Assembly: GCA_002337385.1 (NCBI GenBank)
Contig: DDFY01000013.1
Location: forward strand, 67,428 to 131,427
Direction of reading: 5' to 3'
DNA from: Erythrobacter sp. UBA1916
GTDB taxonomy: Bacteria > Pseudomonadota > Alphaproteobacteria > Sphingomonadales > Sphingomonadaceae
DNA length: 64,000 nt
The notes beneath the pieces are model-generated. The model had not been told where the DNA came from and ran no database searches. It saw nothing but the letters and a program-made list of their open reading frames with translations. The stretch's first letter is position 1. Each line of letters starts with the position of its first letter. Shown piece after piece: positions 24,361-33,051 of the stretch. Both the position numbers and the translations under genes were made by a program.

Positions 24361-24379
24361 TGATCATGTTGATTGATCA
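24361..24379. promoter_or_regulatory. TGATCA-N7-TGATCA element upstream of the dioxygenase
   Basis: Two copies of the self-complementary hexamer TGATCA, seven bases apart, 15 bases before the start codon. The AT-rich symmetric element in GC-rich DNA looks like a regulator site; the protein is unknown. Confidence 0.4.
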
Positions 24380-24421
24380 TCATGACTTGGCCTCTTAGCG
24401 GCCCGCGCGCCTTGTTCAATA

Positions 24422-25429
24422 TCAATCCAGGGTGATGACGGTCTTGCCGAAGCTTTCCGGCCCCCAGGCATGGGCATAGGCTGCGGTGGCTTCGTCGAAG
24501 CCGAAGGTCGCGCCGATGGGCGGTTTGATCGCGTGCTTGTCGACCATGGAGTTGAGGTCGATTGCCATGCGCACCGAGCCCACGAAGATGCCGCGGATCG
24601 AGCCGCCGGTCATCATTAGCTGGCGCGGGTGGGGCGGTTCGCCGTCCGAGAGCACGCCGATCAGTGCGATCTCGCCTTCGGGGGCGAGCGCGTTCATGCT
24701 CTGCTGCAAGGTGCCCACGCCGCCGACTTCGACCACCTGCGTTGCGCCGCCGAAGGTCTTCGCGATGTGTTCACCCCATTCGGGCGTGGTCTTGTAGTTC
24801 ACGAGGTGATCGGCCCCCAGCGCCTTCACCCGTTCGAGCTTCTCATCGCTTGATGAGGTGGCGATCACCTCCGCGCCCGCCGCCTTGGCCAGCTGCAGCG
24901 CGATCATCGAGACCCCGCCCGAGCCGAGCACCAGCACCCGGCTGCCCGGGCCGACCGGTCGCCCGCCCATGAACAGCGCGTTATAGGCGGTGACGCCCGC
25001 GCAGGGCATGCAGGCGGCCTCGGCAAAGGAGAGGCTGCTGGCGACCTTCACCACGCCCTGCTGCGGCAGCACGACTTTTTCGGCCAGCATCCCCGGCGAT
25101 TTGCCGTCGCCCAGCGCGCGGCCCATGGCCTGCGGGCCGTCCATCCAGTCGAGGAAGAAGCTGCCCTGCACCTTGTCGCCAACGGCCACGTTGTTGACGC
25201 CCTCGCCGACCGCGATGACTTCACCGGCCCCGTCGCTGAGCGGAACGGATGGCTCGGTGATCGGGCCGCCGAAATATTTGCCCGCCGCCACGGCGAAGTC
25301 GCGGTAGTTGATCGACCATGCCTTCGGTGCGATCAGCACTTCGCCGGGGCCGGGCTCAGGATCGGGCAATTCGGCGAGGTGGATCTTGTCGAAGCCGTCG
25401 CAGCCTTCGGGCATTAGCCATGCACGCAT
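24422..25429 (-). CDS. Zinc-type alcohol dehydrogenase / quinone oxidoreductase (MDR family)
   Basis: A 335-residue MDR-superfamily reductase. Landmarks are EPGPGEVLIAPKAWSINYRD, VPLSDGAGEVIAVGEGV, AACMPCAGVTAYNALF and the NAD(P) fold VLVLGSGGVSMIALQLAKAAGAEVI. It lacks an evident full structural-zinc Cys set, so a zinc-independent quinone or enone reductase is as likely as an alcohol dehydrogenase. It is the last gene of a four-gene leftward operon (amidohydrolase, phosphatase-like, SDR, MDR). Confidence 0.85.
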   Translation of the reverse strand: MRAWLMPEGCDGFDKIHLAELPDPEPGPGEVLIAPKAWSINYRDFAVAAGKYFGGPITEPSVPLSDGAGEVIAVGEGVNNVAVGDKVQGSFFLDWMDGPQAMGRALGDGKSPGMLAEKVVLPQQGVVKVASSLSFAEAACMPCAGVTAYNALFMGGRPVGPGSRVLVLGSGGVSMIALQLAKAAGAEVIATSSSDEKLERVKALGADHLVNYKTTPEWGEHIAKTFGGATQVVEVGGVGTLQQSMNALAPEGEIALIGVLSDGEPPHPRQLMMTGGSIRGIFVGSVRMAIDLNSMVDKHAIKPPIGATFGFDEATAAYAHAWGPESFGKTVITLD

Positions 25430-25445
25430 TGTCTTTCTCCTGTTC

Positions 25446-26201
25446 TTAAACTTCGAGCGTATTCAAGGTGCCGCCATCGACAGCCCAGTCCTGCCCGGTC
25501 ACATGGCTGGCAGCATCGGACAACAAGAAGCAGGCGGTTTCGGCCAGTTCGTCGCTGCTGCCCATCCGGCGCTGCGGTACGCGGCCTTCGATCTTGCCGC
25601 GCTGTTCCTCGGGTATGCGGGCCAGTGCCTCGGTCTCGATGAAGCCGGGGATCACCACGTTGCAGCGAACGCCGTGCGGGGCCAGCTCCACAGCCACCGC
25701 GCGGGCGAGGCCGAGCACGCCGTGCTTGCTGGCGACATAGGCCGGGTTCAGCGCCATGCCGCGCTTGCTCGCCATCGAGCCGGTGATGAGGATCGAACCC
25801 TTCTTCGCTTCGATCATGGCGGGCACCACCTTCTGGATCGCCCAGAACACGCTGGTGAGATTGACCTTGAGGGTCTTCTCGAAAATGTCGCCGTCAAAGG
25901 CGGTGAAGGGCGTGAAGTCGCCGGTCAGCCCGGCATTGGCGAACAGGCCTTCGATCGGGCCGTTCTGCTCGACCGCGACATCGAGCGCGGCTTCCAACTC
26001 GGTGCGATCGCCGACATCGGCAACCGCGTAGGCCGCACCCTTGCCCAGTTCGTTACAGGCTTGCTCCAGCTGCTCGGCGCGGCGCGCGATCAGCGTCACC
26101 TTCGCGCCGCGTGCGTGCAGCATCCTGGCGGCGGCAAGGCCGATGCCCGAAGAAGCGCCGGTGATGGCGATGTGCTGGCCGTCAAATTGCATCCGTCTCA
26201 T
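25446..26201 (-). CDS. Short-chain dehydrogenase/reductase (SDR)
   Basis: A 251-residue classical SDR. ITGASSGIGLAAARML is the cofactor loop, the NAG-type strand is FANAGLTGDF, and the catalytic Ser, Tyr and Lys are in SILITGSMASKRGMALNPAYVASKHG. The end DWAVDGGTLNTLEV is also typical. It overlaps the upstream phosphatase-like gene (ATGA), with an alternative ATG at 26192 that has better ribosome-site spacing. It probably oxidises or reduces a side-chain alcohol or ketone of an aromatic; this is inference from context. Confidence 0.86.
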   Translation of the reverse strand: MRRMQFDGQHIAITGASSGIGLAAARMLHARGAKVTLIARRAEQLEQACNELGKGAAYAVADVGDRTELEAALDVAVEQNGPIEGLFANAGLTGDFTPFTAFDGDIFEKTLKVNLTSVFWAIQKVVPAMIEAKKGSILITGSMASKRGMALNPAYVASKHGVLGLARAVAVELAPHGVRCNVVIPGFIETEALARIPEEQRGKIEGRVPQRRMGSSDELAETACFLLSDAASHVTGQDWAVDGGTLNTLEV

Positions 26202-26731
26202 CCTGTCTTTGTTGTATTCTCTGCCCGGGTTCTCTCGTCCTGCGTGTCAGGCACCTTGCGCCGACGTTCGGATGCAAGCCGTGCTTCGTGCACGAACTCT
26301 CCCCAAGGGGCGGCGGCGGGTTCGTCGCTCCTATCGGGCTCCCACTGCCGGGCCATCATGGCGCGGGCCTCGCTCTCGTTCCAACCGCATTCGAGATGGT
26401 AGCGATAGAAGAAGGCCGATACGCGGCGGTTCACCACGCAATGGACATGCAGCGGTCGTGGCAGGCCCTCCACTGCGCGGACGAAGGCGGCGTAGTGCTC
26501 TTCGCTTGGCTCGGTGAACGGAACCTCGACACGGGTATAGCCGATGCCGAGCAGGCGAAGCTCGTGTTCCTCACCCGCGAAGGCCTCGGGATGCCCCTTC
26601 GGTGTCAGGTCGAGCACGTGCTTGATACCGGCGCGGATGAAGTCGCGCAGGTTGCGCTCGGCGGGCATGCCCGAGGTCGTGATCTCGTTCGACAGCCGTT
26701 GCCAGGCCGGAATGTGCGCCAGATCGTTCAA
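26198..26731 (-). CDS. Protein-tyrosine-phosphatase-like (DUF442-type) protein
   Basis: A 177-residue protein. GIKHVLDLTPKGHPEAF, then a VEVPFTEPSEEHYAAFV block and LPLHVHC-type loop (here PLHVHCVVNRRVSAFFYRY) match small cysteine-phosphatase folds. The His-Cys is followed by Arg five residues on, the spacing seen in DUF442/beta-lactamase-hydrolase-like proteins rather than classical phosphatases, and the usual Gly is replaced by Asn. Activity is therefore doubtful. It sits tightly between an amidohydrolase and an SDR, and the C-terminus is basic and disordered. Confidence 0.7.
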   Translation of the reverse strand: MNDLAHIPAWQRLSNEITTSGMPAERNLRDFIRAGIKHVLDLTPKGHPEAFAGEEHELRLLGIGYTRVEVPFTEPSEEHYAAFVRAVEGLPRPLHVHCVVNRRVSAFFYRYHLECGWNESEARAMMARQWEPDRSDEPAAAPWGEFVHEARLASERRRKVPDTQDERTRAENTTKTG

Positions 26732-26732
26732 G

Positions 26733-27605
26733 TCAGGCCAGCCCCAATACCTTTGCCGCGTTGTCCTTCATGATACCGGGCATGACCTGCTCGCGGAACC
26801 CCACTTCCTGCGCGTGGGCGATCCACTTGTCAGGATGGATGAGCGGGAAGTCGCTGCCAAACAGCATCTTGTGCTTGAGCTGGGTGTTCGCATAGCGGAT
26901 CACCTGCTCAGGAAAGTACTTCGGGCTCCAGCCCGAGAGGTCGATGAAGACGTTATCCTTGTGCAGTGCCATCGACAGGCTCTGATCGACCCACGGCCAC
27001 GAGGGGTGGGCGAGGATGATTTTCATGTCTGGGAAGTCCACCGCGACATCGTCGACCAGCATCGGCTCGCCATATTTAAGCCGCAGCCCGCCGCCGCCGC
27101 GCATCCCGGTTCCCATGCCCGAATGGCCGGTGTGGAAGATGGCGGGCAGCTTGAACGCGTTGATGACCTCGTAGATCGGATAGCCGACCGCGTCCGCCGG
27201 GTGCGCGTTCTGCGCGATGCCGTGAAACTTGAAGCCCTTCACGCCGTGGTTCTCGATCAGGTCGAGCGCCTCGCGTGCGCCATACTTGCCTTTGTGCGGG
27301 TCAATCGAGGCGAAGGGGATGCAGATGTCGTCGTTCTTGTTGGCGAGTTCTGCGACCTCGTAGTTCGAGACGCGCTTTGCCCCCATGCCGCTCTCGCAGT
27401 CGACCGTGAACATGCAGAAGGCGATCTGGGTCTCGCGGTATAGCTCGATGATCTCGGGCATCTTGGGCCGTTCGCGCGGCGCCTTGAAATAGGCGCTGGC
27501 GGCATCGAAGAACTTGCCCATCACCGGATCTTCGGGATCGTGGCATGAGACCTCGGCGTGGACATGCACGTCGATCGCGCGGATTTTTGAAAGGTCGATG
27601 GGCAC
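26733..27605 (-). CDS. Amidohydrolase 2 family (ACMSD/decarboxylase-like) protein
   Basis: A 290-residue TIM-barrel amidohydrolase. IRAIDVHVHAEVSCHD gives the HxH metal pair, FHTGHSGMGTG and IILAHPSWPW supply further His, and MLFGSDFPLIHPDKW carries the catalytic Asp. The family covers non-oxidative aromatic decarboxylases and C-C or lactone hydrolases. AGGA lies seven bases before the GTG at 27605; an upstream extension is poorly coded. It leads a four-gene operon with phosphatase-like, SDR and MDR genes and probably acts on an aromatic acid or ring-cleavage product. Confidence 0.82.
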   Translation of the reverse strand: MPIDLSKIRAIDVHVHAEVSCHDPEDPVMGKFFDAASAYFKAPRERPKMPEIIELYRETQIAFCMFTVDCESGMGAKRVSNYEVAELANKNDDICIPFASIDPHKGKYGAREALDLIENHGVKGFKFHGIAQNAHPADAVGYPIYEVINAFKLPAIFHTGHSGMGTGMRGGGGLRLKYGEPMLVDDVAVDFPDMKIILAHPSWPWVDQSLSMALHKDNVFIDLSGWSPKYFPEQVIRYANTQLKHKMLFGSDFPLIHPDKWIAHAQEVGFREQVMPGIMKDNAAKVLGLA

Positions 27606-27704
27606 TGGCGATCCTGTCCGGCTACTTGCACTTATCGTAGTATCGATAGTGGTCCCGGATCGCCTTGGCCATAGCCGAGGCGCGGTGGCGATGGCGGGCA
27701 TGAA

Positions 27705-27738
27705 AAAGCCCGCCCCGGCGCGATGCGGGGCGGGCTTT
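27705..27738 (-). terminator. Intrinsic terminator of the aldehyde dehydrogenase gene
   Basis: A 13-bp perfect stem (AAAGCCCGCCCCG with CGGGGCGGGCTTT) around an 8-base loop. On the minus strand it is followed by a short T-run. It lies 25 bases past the dehydrogenase stop. Confidence 0.85.
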
Positions 27739-27763
27739 CAAAGGCCTTGCGGCAGACGAAGCC

Positions 27764-29275
27764 TTACAGCTTCATCAGCACCGACTTGGTCTCAAGGTAA
27801 GCTTCAAGGCCGAGGCGGCCCTGCTCGTGGCCGACGCCCGATTCCTTGTAGCCGCCGAAGGGCAGCGCCGGGTCGATCATGGCGTGGCAGTTCACCCACA
27901 CCGAACCGGCCTGCAGGCGGCTGGCGATCTGGTGCGCGGCTGAAACGTCCTTGGTCCACACGCCGGCGGCGAGGCCGTACTGCGTGTTGTTGGCGTCCTT
28001 CACCACTTCGTCGAGGTCTTCGAAGCGCTGGGCCACCACGACGGGGCCGAAGATCTCTTCACGAACGACGCTCATCTGCGGGTTCACGTCGGTGAGGATG
28101 GTCGGGTTGACGTAGTAGCCGTCACCGCCCGGGCTGTCGCCGCCCATGACCACAGAGGCGCCGTCGCGCTTGCCCGCGTCGATGTAGCCCATCACGCGGT
28201 CGAACTGCTCGGACGAGACAACCGGGCCCATGTGGGCTTCGGGATCGAGCGAGGGGCGCGGCGCCCAGAAGTCCTTGGTTTCGGCCATGCCTTCGACGAC
28301 CTTGTCGAACACCGACTTGTGCGCATAGAGGCGCGAACCAGCGACGCAGACCTGACCCGAGTTGAAGAAGATCGCACCCGCCACGCCCGGCGCGGTTTCG
28401 GCGACATCGACATCGGGCATCACCACGACCGGGCTCTTGCCGCCCAGTTCGAGCGTCACGTGCTTGAGCGTTTCGGTGGCGTTGCGGTTGATCAGCTTGC
28501 CGATCTCGGTCGAGCCAGTGAAGGCGACCTTGTCGACATCGGGGTGCTTGACCATGCGATCACCGCCGGTGTGGCCGTAGCCGGTGATGATGTTGACCAC
28601 GCCGGCAGGCACGCCAGCTTCGTGGATCAGGTCAGCCAGACGCAGCGCGGTGAGGCTGGTCTGCTCGGCAGGCTTGAGCACCGTGGTGCAGCCAGCGGCC
28701 AGCGCCGGAGCGATCTTGAGGCAGGCCATCAGCAGCGGGAAGTTCCACGGCACGATCTGCGCGCAGACGCCGACCGGCTCCTTCAGCGTGTAGGCGAACA
28801 TCATGCCGCCCGGCATCGAATAGGGTGCCTGCGTCTCGCCGCCGATCTTGCCGGCCCAGCCTGCCATGTAGGTGAAGTGCGCGGCAGCGCCGGGCACGTC
28901 GACCGCAGAGGCCATGCCCTTGGGCTTGCCCACGTCGATCGCTTCCAGCTCGGCCAGCTCGTCGGCATGCTCGAGGATCAGGTCGGCGATCTTGTGCATG
29001 ATCTTTTCGCGCGCGACCGGCGGCATGTCGCGCCAGCGGCGATCGTCAAAAGCCGTGCGAGCGGCGGCAACAGCGCGGTCGACGTCCTTGTCGGTCGCTT
29101 CGACGACCTTCGCGATGACCTTGCCGGTCGACGGATCTTCGACGTCGATCGTGGCATCGCCCGAGCTGTCGACCCATTCGCCGTTGATATAAAGCTGGGG
29201 CGCGCGGCCGAGCGCTTTCTTCACCGCAGCCGAATATTCGGGCTGCGTGCGGTTGATGGAAGTGACTTCGTTCAT
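27764..29275 (-). CDS. NAD(P)-dependent aldehyde dehydrogenase
   Basis: A 503-residue ALDH. Landmarks are IVPWNFPLLMACLKIAPALA, VAFTGSTEIGKLI, the catalytic Glu in LELGGKSPVVV (about residue 277) and the nucleophile Cys in FFNSGQVCVAGSR (about 310). It resembles betaine/phenylacetaldehyde-type ALDHs. In this cluster an aromatic aldehyde such as vanillin is plausible but not shown. AAGGAGA lies before the ATG at 29275. An ATTGTT-N9-AACAAT element upstream may control it, and a strong terminator ends it. Confidence 0.9.
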   Translation of the reverse strand: MNEVTSINRTQPEYSAAVKKALGRAPQLYINGEWVDSSGDATIDVEDPSTGKVIAKVVEATDKDVDRAVAAARTAFDDRRWRDMPPVAREKIMHKIADLILEHADELAELEAIDVGKPKGMASAVDVPGAAAHFTYMAGWAGKIGGETQAPYSMPGGMMFAYTLKEPVGVCAQIVPWNFPLLMACLKIAPALAAGCTTVLKPAEQTSLTALRLADLIHEAGVPAGVVNIITGYGHTGGDRMVKHPDVDKVAFTGSTEIGKLINRNATETLKHVTLELGGKSPVVVMPDVDVAETAPGVAGAIFFNSGQVCVAGSRLYAHKSVFDKVVEGMAETKDFWAPRPSLDPEAHMGPVVSSEQFDRVMGYIDAGKRDGASVVMGGDSPGGDGYYVNPTILTDVNPQMSVVREEIFGPVVVAQRFEDLDEVVKDANNTQYGLAAGVWTKDVSAAHQIASRLQAGSVWVNCHAMIDPALPFGGYKESGVGHEQGRLGLEAYLETKSVLMKL

Positions 29276-29322
29276 GAGAGTTCTCTCCTTTCCCATATGC
29301 GACTCGAGCCGAGGCCCGCTGG

Positions 29323-29343
29323 ATTGTTGTCATATATAACAAT
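29323..29343. promoter_or_regulatory. Inverted repeat ATTGTT-N9-AACAAT
   Basis: Perfect 6-base arms with an AT-rich 9-base spacer, about 48 bases upstream of the aldehyde dehydrogenase start. The TATATAAC run inside could also be the minus10 region. Likely operator/promoter. Confidence 0.45.
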
Positions 29344-29395
29344 GCGGACGCGACAATCCACTAGTGCGCCGAATTTATAACGCTCGTTAGTATCT

Positions 29396-29431
29396 GGCTT
29401 GCGACGAGTCGAACTTCGATCGTCGCAAGCC
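29396..29431 (-). terminator. Hairpin after the quinohemoprotein gene
   Basis: GGCTTGCGACGA pairs perfectly (12 bp) with TCGTCGCAAGCC around a 12-base loop, ten bases past the stop. No T-run is evident. Confidence 0.55.
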
Positions 29432-29441
29432 AAACGCTAGC

Positions 29442-31565
29442 CTATTTCTGGTCGCCGATCCCGCCCAGCTCTTTGTCCTGGTTAGCGCGGAAGATCACAT
29501 ATTGGCGGATGCCCTCGATACGCTCCGGCGACAGGCTGTCAGCAAAGCTGGCCATCCCGTTCTGCTGCAGCGCCCCGCCGTGGACGATGGCCTGCCAGCT
29601 CTCGGCGCTGTTCAGCACGGGCGAACGGCGCAGATCGGGCAGCACGGTGGAACCGACGACAGCATCGCCGTGGCACGTCCCGCAATAACGGCCATAGTCG
29701 TAGGTCCCTTGCGTGAGCTCAGCCGGATCGCCGGTGAAGGCGGGCGGATCAAGCGGACGGCGCACCAGCGGCGGTGCATCTGGCAGCGTGTCGGTGCCGC
29801 CGAGCTTGAACACCAGCAGCCGCGAGATGTTGGGCACGGGGCCGCTCGTCTCGTTGACAATGCCGCCCGGCGCGAGCGGCCAGATGCCGCCCCAGCCTGC
29901 CATCACGGCAACATATTGCTCACCGTCGATCTCATAGGTGATCGGCGGAGCGATCACGCCTGTCTGCGCGGGAAAGCTCCATTTCTCGCTGCCGTCGGCG
30001 GCATCGTAGGCCTTGACGTAACCTGCGGCGGTACCTTGGAATACCAGTCCGCCACCTGTCGCCAGAAGACCGCCGTTCCACGGGCCGGGATACTGCACGC
30101 GCCAGCGTTCAGTCTGCGTCACGGGGTCCCAGGCGATCAACGCTCCCTTGGTGCTGGCCGCCGTAGCCTCGCGCACCGATTCAATGGCAGGCAATCCACC
30201 TGCAGCCTGATCGACGCCCACGTTGAAGCCGCGATGAGCATCGGCCTTCCAGTCGGTTTCGGGGAAGTAGGGGAAGGCGGCTTCGATTGCGGGAATGTAG
30301 ACCAACCCCTGGCTGGGGCTGAAGGCCATCGGATGCCACGAGTGCCCGCCGCCCGCGCCGGGAGTCGAGACGAAGGGCTTGCCGGTGTCGCCATAGCGCG
30401 CCTCGGGCACCTCGATCGGGCGGCCGGTGGCCATGTCGAAGCCCGTGGCCCAGTTCTGCGGTACGTAGTTGTCGGCGCTGATCAGCTCTCCGGTTTCGCG
30501 GTCGATGACGTAGAAGAAGCCGTTCTTGGGGGCCTGCATCAGCACCTTGCGCTTGCGGCCGTCGATGTCGAGATTGGCCAGCATGATGTGCTGGGTGGCG
30601 GTGAAGTCCCAGGTCTCGCCGGGCGTGGTCTGGTAGTGCCAGACATATTCGCCCGTTTCAGGGCGGAGCGCCACGATGCTGGAGAGGTACAGGTTGTCGC
30701 CGCCGCCGGGGCTGCGATAGGCCTGGTTCCATGGGGACCCGTTGCCGGTGCCGATATAGAGCAGGTCAAGCTCGGGATCGTAGGCCATCGAATCCCAGAC
30801 GGTGCCGCCGCCGCCGAATTTCCACCACTCGCCGTTCCATGTCTCGCGCGCCTTGGCGAGATATTCGGGCTCAGTGCCCTCTTCCTCCGGCCCGCCGGGC
30901 ACGACGTAGAAGCGCCAGTCCTCTTCGCCGCTTTCGGCATCGTAGGCGGTGATATAGCCGCGCACGCCATATTCAGCGCCGCCGTTGCCGATGATGACCT
31001 TGCCGCCAACCACGATCGGCGCGCCGGTGATGGTGTAGGGCTTCGACTGGTCGACCGTGACCGTCGACCACACTTCCGCGCCGGTCTTGCGGTCAAGCGC
31101 GATCAGGCGGCCATCGAGGGTGCCGAGGTAGAGCTTGTCACCAAAGGCGGCGAGGCCGCGGTTGACGACATCGCAGCAGGCCTTGACCGCAGTTTCGCCC
31201 GGCACTTGCGGATCGTAGTCCCACAGCGGTTCGCCGGTGGTCGCGTTGTAGGCCTTCACCTTGCTCCACGCCGTAGTGATGTAGATGTTGCCGTCGATCA
31301 CCAGCGGCGTGGCTTCCTGGCCGCGTGCGGTGTCCATGTCGGCATGCCAAGCAAGGCCGAGGTCCTTCACGCTTTCGAGATTGATCTGGTCGAGCGGGCT
31401 GTAGCGCTGTTCGGAATAGTCGCGTCCGTAGGTCAGCCACTCTGAACTGTCGCTGGCCGCGTTCAGCAGCATTTCGGTGGTGACGCCGCCCTCGTCGTCT
31501 GTTGCAGAACAACCCGCCAATGCAATCGCCAGAGCGGCACCAGCCGCAGCCCTCAACAGACCCAT
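29442..31565 (-). CDS. PQQ-dependent quinohemoprotein alcohol dehydrogenase (lipoprotein)
   Basis: A 707-residue periplasmic enzyme. A lipobox LAGC (Cys19) suggests membrane anchoring. The eight-bladed propeller begins WLTYGRDYSEQRYSPLDQI and contains VKACCDVVNRG, the adjacent-Cys pair typical of PQQ alcohol dehydrogenases. The C-terminal domain carries a haem c motif (YCGTCHGD). It would oxidise primary alcohols and pass electrons to the respiratory chain. In this cluster aromatic or lignin-derived alcohols are likely, unproven. A separate operator region lies upstream, next to a divergent MetE-like gene. Confidence 0.9.
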   Translation of the reverse strand: MGLLRAAAGAALAIALAGCSATDDEGGVTTEMLLNAASDSSEWLTYGRDYSEQRYSPLDQINLESVKDLGLAWHADMDTARGQEATPLVIDGNIYITTAWSKVKAYNATTGEPLWDYDPQVPGETAVKACCDVVNRGLAAFGDKLYLGTLDGRLIALDRKTGAEVWSTVTVDQSKPYTITGAPIVVGGKVIIGNGGAEYGVRGYITAYDAESGEEDWRFYVVPGGPEEEGTEPEYLAKARETWNGEWWKFGGGGTVWDSMAYDPELDLLYIGTGNGSPWNQAYRSPGGGDNLYLSSIVALRPETGEYVWHYQTTPGETWDFTATQHIMLANLDIDGRKRKVLMQAPKNGFFYVIDRETGELISADNYVPQNWATGFDMATGRPIEVPEARYGDTGKPFVSTPGAGGGHSWHPMAFSPSQGLVYIPAIEAAFPYFPETDWKADAHRGFNVGVDQAAGGLPAIESVREATAASTKGALIAWDPVTQTERWRVQYPGPWNGGLLATGGGLVFQGTAAGYVKAYDAADGSEKWSFPAQTGVIAPPITYEIDGEQYVAVMAGWGGIWPLAPGGIVNETSGPVPNISRLLVFKLGGTDTLPDAPPLVRRPLDPPAFTGDPAELTQGTYDYGRYCGTCHGDAVVGSTVLPDLRRSPVLNSAESWQAIVHGGALQQNGMASFADSLSPERIEGIRQYVIFRANQDKELGGIGDQK

Positions 31566-31823
31566 CTTTTCTCTCTCCTTGCGTGTGCCATCGCCAAAAG
31601 GTGAATAATCACGTGAACCCTGTTCTATTGTTGTATTGGTGTAGGTGCAGGGGTCAAGAAAGAGTTTGGATGACAGTGACGGCCCCTTGTCAAGTCGTCG
31701 GTAAGCAAACGCGCTTGCGCAAAGCGCGGCAAAGCGGCAATGAACGCAACGTCAGTCGAGCGCGAGCCCGCGTTATGACCCTGGCTTTGCATCATTCGCA
31801 TATAGCCAAGACAGGACCCACAC

Positions 31824-32942
31824 ATGACCAGACAATTGCCCCTGCGGGCCGACCACGTCGGCTCTTTCCTGCGTCCGCAATCGGTGATCGAGGCGCGCGA
31901 ACATCGCGCCGCCGACAACATCTCCTATGCGGAACTGCGCAAGGCGGAAGATGCCGCCATTGCCGACCTCGTCAAATGGCAGGAAGGCCTAGGCCTCAAG
32001 GCCATCACCGATGGCGAGTTCCGGCGCTACTTCTTCCATACTGACTTCCTCCTGAAGCTGGCGGGCGTGGAAGAGCGCGGCGGCCTCAAGAAGGCCTTCA
32101 AGAACGATGCCGGCAAGGACGTGTCCTTCGCTCCGCCAGTGATGGTGGTGACGGACAAGATCGCGCATCAGGCCCCGATACAGCTTGCCGACTACGAGTT
32201 CCTCGCCAGCCAGGTATCGGCGCCGGGCGCCGTGCCCAAGGTTTCGATCCCGTCGCCCACCATGCTGCACTTCCGCGCCGGACGTGCCGGCATTCCCGAA
32301 GACGTCTACCCCGAGATGGACGAGTTCTACGCTGACGTTGCTGCGGCCTACCGGGCCGAAGTCGATTCGCTGGCAGCGGCAGGGTGCCGGTACATCCAGA
32401 TGGACGATACCAACCTTGCCTATCTGTGCGACGACGAACAGCGCGCCGATGCTGCCAAGCGCGGCCTCGATCCCGATGACACCACGCGCCAGTATGCCAA
32501 GCTGATCAACGACAGCTTTGCCTCGGCACCCGCCGACATGCTGCGCGCCATTCACCTGTGCCGCGGCAACTTCCGCAGTTCGTGGGCGGCTGAAGGCGGC
32601 TATGAGCCGGTGGCCGAGATCATGTTCAACGAACTCGACATCGACGCCTTCTTCCTCGAATACGACGATCCGCGCTCGGGCGACTTTGCACCGCTGCGCT
32701 TCCTGCCCAAGGGCAAGACGGTCGTGCTCGGGCTGGTCACCACCAAGCTGGGCGACCTTGAAACGAAGGACGATATCAAGCGCCGCATCGACGAAGCGAC
32801 CAAGTATGCCTCGCTCGACCAGCTCGCGTTGAGCCCGCAGTGCGGCTTTGCCAGCACTGTGCACGGCAACGACATCTCGACCCAGCAGCAGGCCGACAAG
32901 ATCGCTCTGTGCATCGAGGTGGCCAAGGAAGTCTGGGGCTGA
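31824..32942 (+). CDS. MetE-like cobalamin-independent methionine synthase family methyltransferase
   Basis: A 372-residue single-domain protein of the YxjG/MetE C-terminal family. LRADHVGSFLRPQSVIEAR, GLKAITDGEFRRYFF and MDDTNLAYLCD are typical. The zinc ligands fit HLCRGNF and SPQCGFAST. Such proteins transfer methyl groups to homocysteine or other thiols, usually from a methylated folate. Lying in the ligM cluster, it could recycle the 5-methyl-THF made by LigM into methionine, in place of the LigH/MetF route. That link is inference. It is divergent from the PQQ gene and ends at a strong terminator. Confidence 0.87.
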   Translation: MTRQLPLRADHVGSFLRPQSVIEAREHRAADNISYAELRKAEDAAIADLVKWQEGLGLKAITDGEFRRYFFHTDFLLKLAGVEERGGLKKAFKNDAGKDVSFAPPVMVVTDKIAHQAPIQLADYEFLASQVSAPGAVPKVSIPSPTMLHFRAGRAGIPEDVYPEMDEFYADVAAAYRAEVDSLAAAGCRYIQMDDTNLAYLCDDEQRADAAKRGLDPDDTTRQYAKLINDSFASAPADMLRAIHLCRGNFRSSWAAEGGYEPVAEIMFNELDIDAFFLEYDDPRSGDFAPLRFLPKGKTVVLGLVTTKLGDLETKDDIKRRIDEATKYASLDQLALSPQCGFASTVHGNDISTQQQADKIALCIEVAKEVWG

Positions 32943-32972
32943 GCCTTACGGCCAGCTTGATAGGCTAACGAG

Positions 32973-33010
32973 AAAGGGGGCGGCTTCCGGATGAGGAAGC
33001 CGCCCCCTTT
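32973..33010. terminator. Strong bidirectional terminator between MetE-like and TonB receptor genes
   Basis: A perfect 16-bp stem (AAAGGGGGCGGCTTCC with its complement) around a 6-base loop, with T-rich sequence on the plus side and A-rich on the other. It ends the two converging transcripts. Confidence 0.9.
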
Positions 33011-33051
33011 TCTTTGGGCCGGGCTCGAAAGCCCGACACCTCAAGGCAGAC

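Noticed and set aside
29502..31445. Long open frame on the plus strand opposite the quinohemoprotein gene (about 647 codons).
   Set aside because: It mirrors the codon pattern of the real minus-strand gene in GC-rich DNA, and its protein has no recognisable domain and is rich in Arg, Ala, Gly and His.
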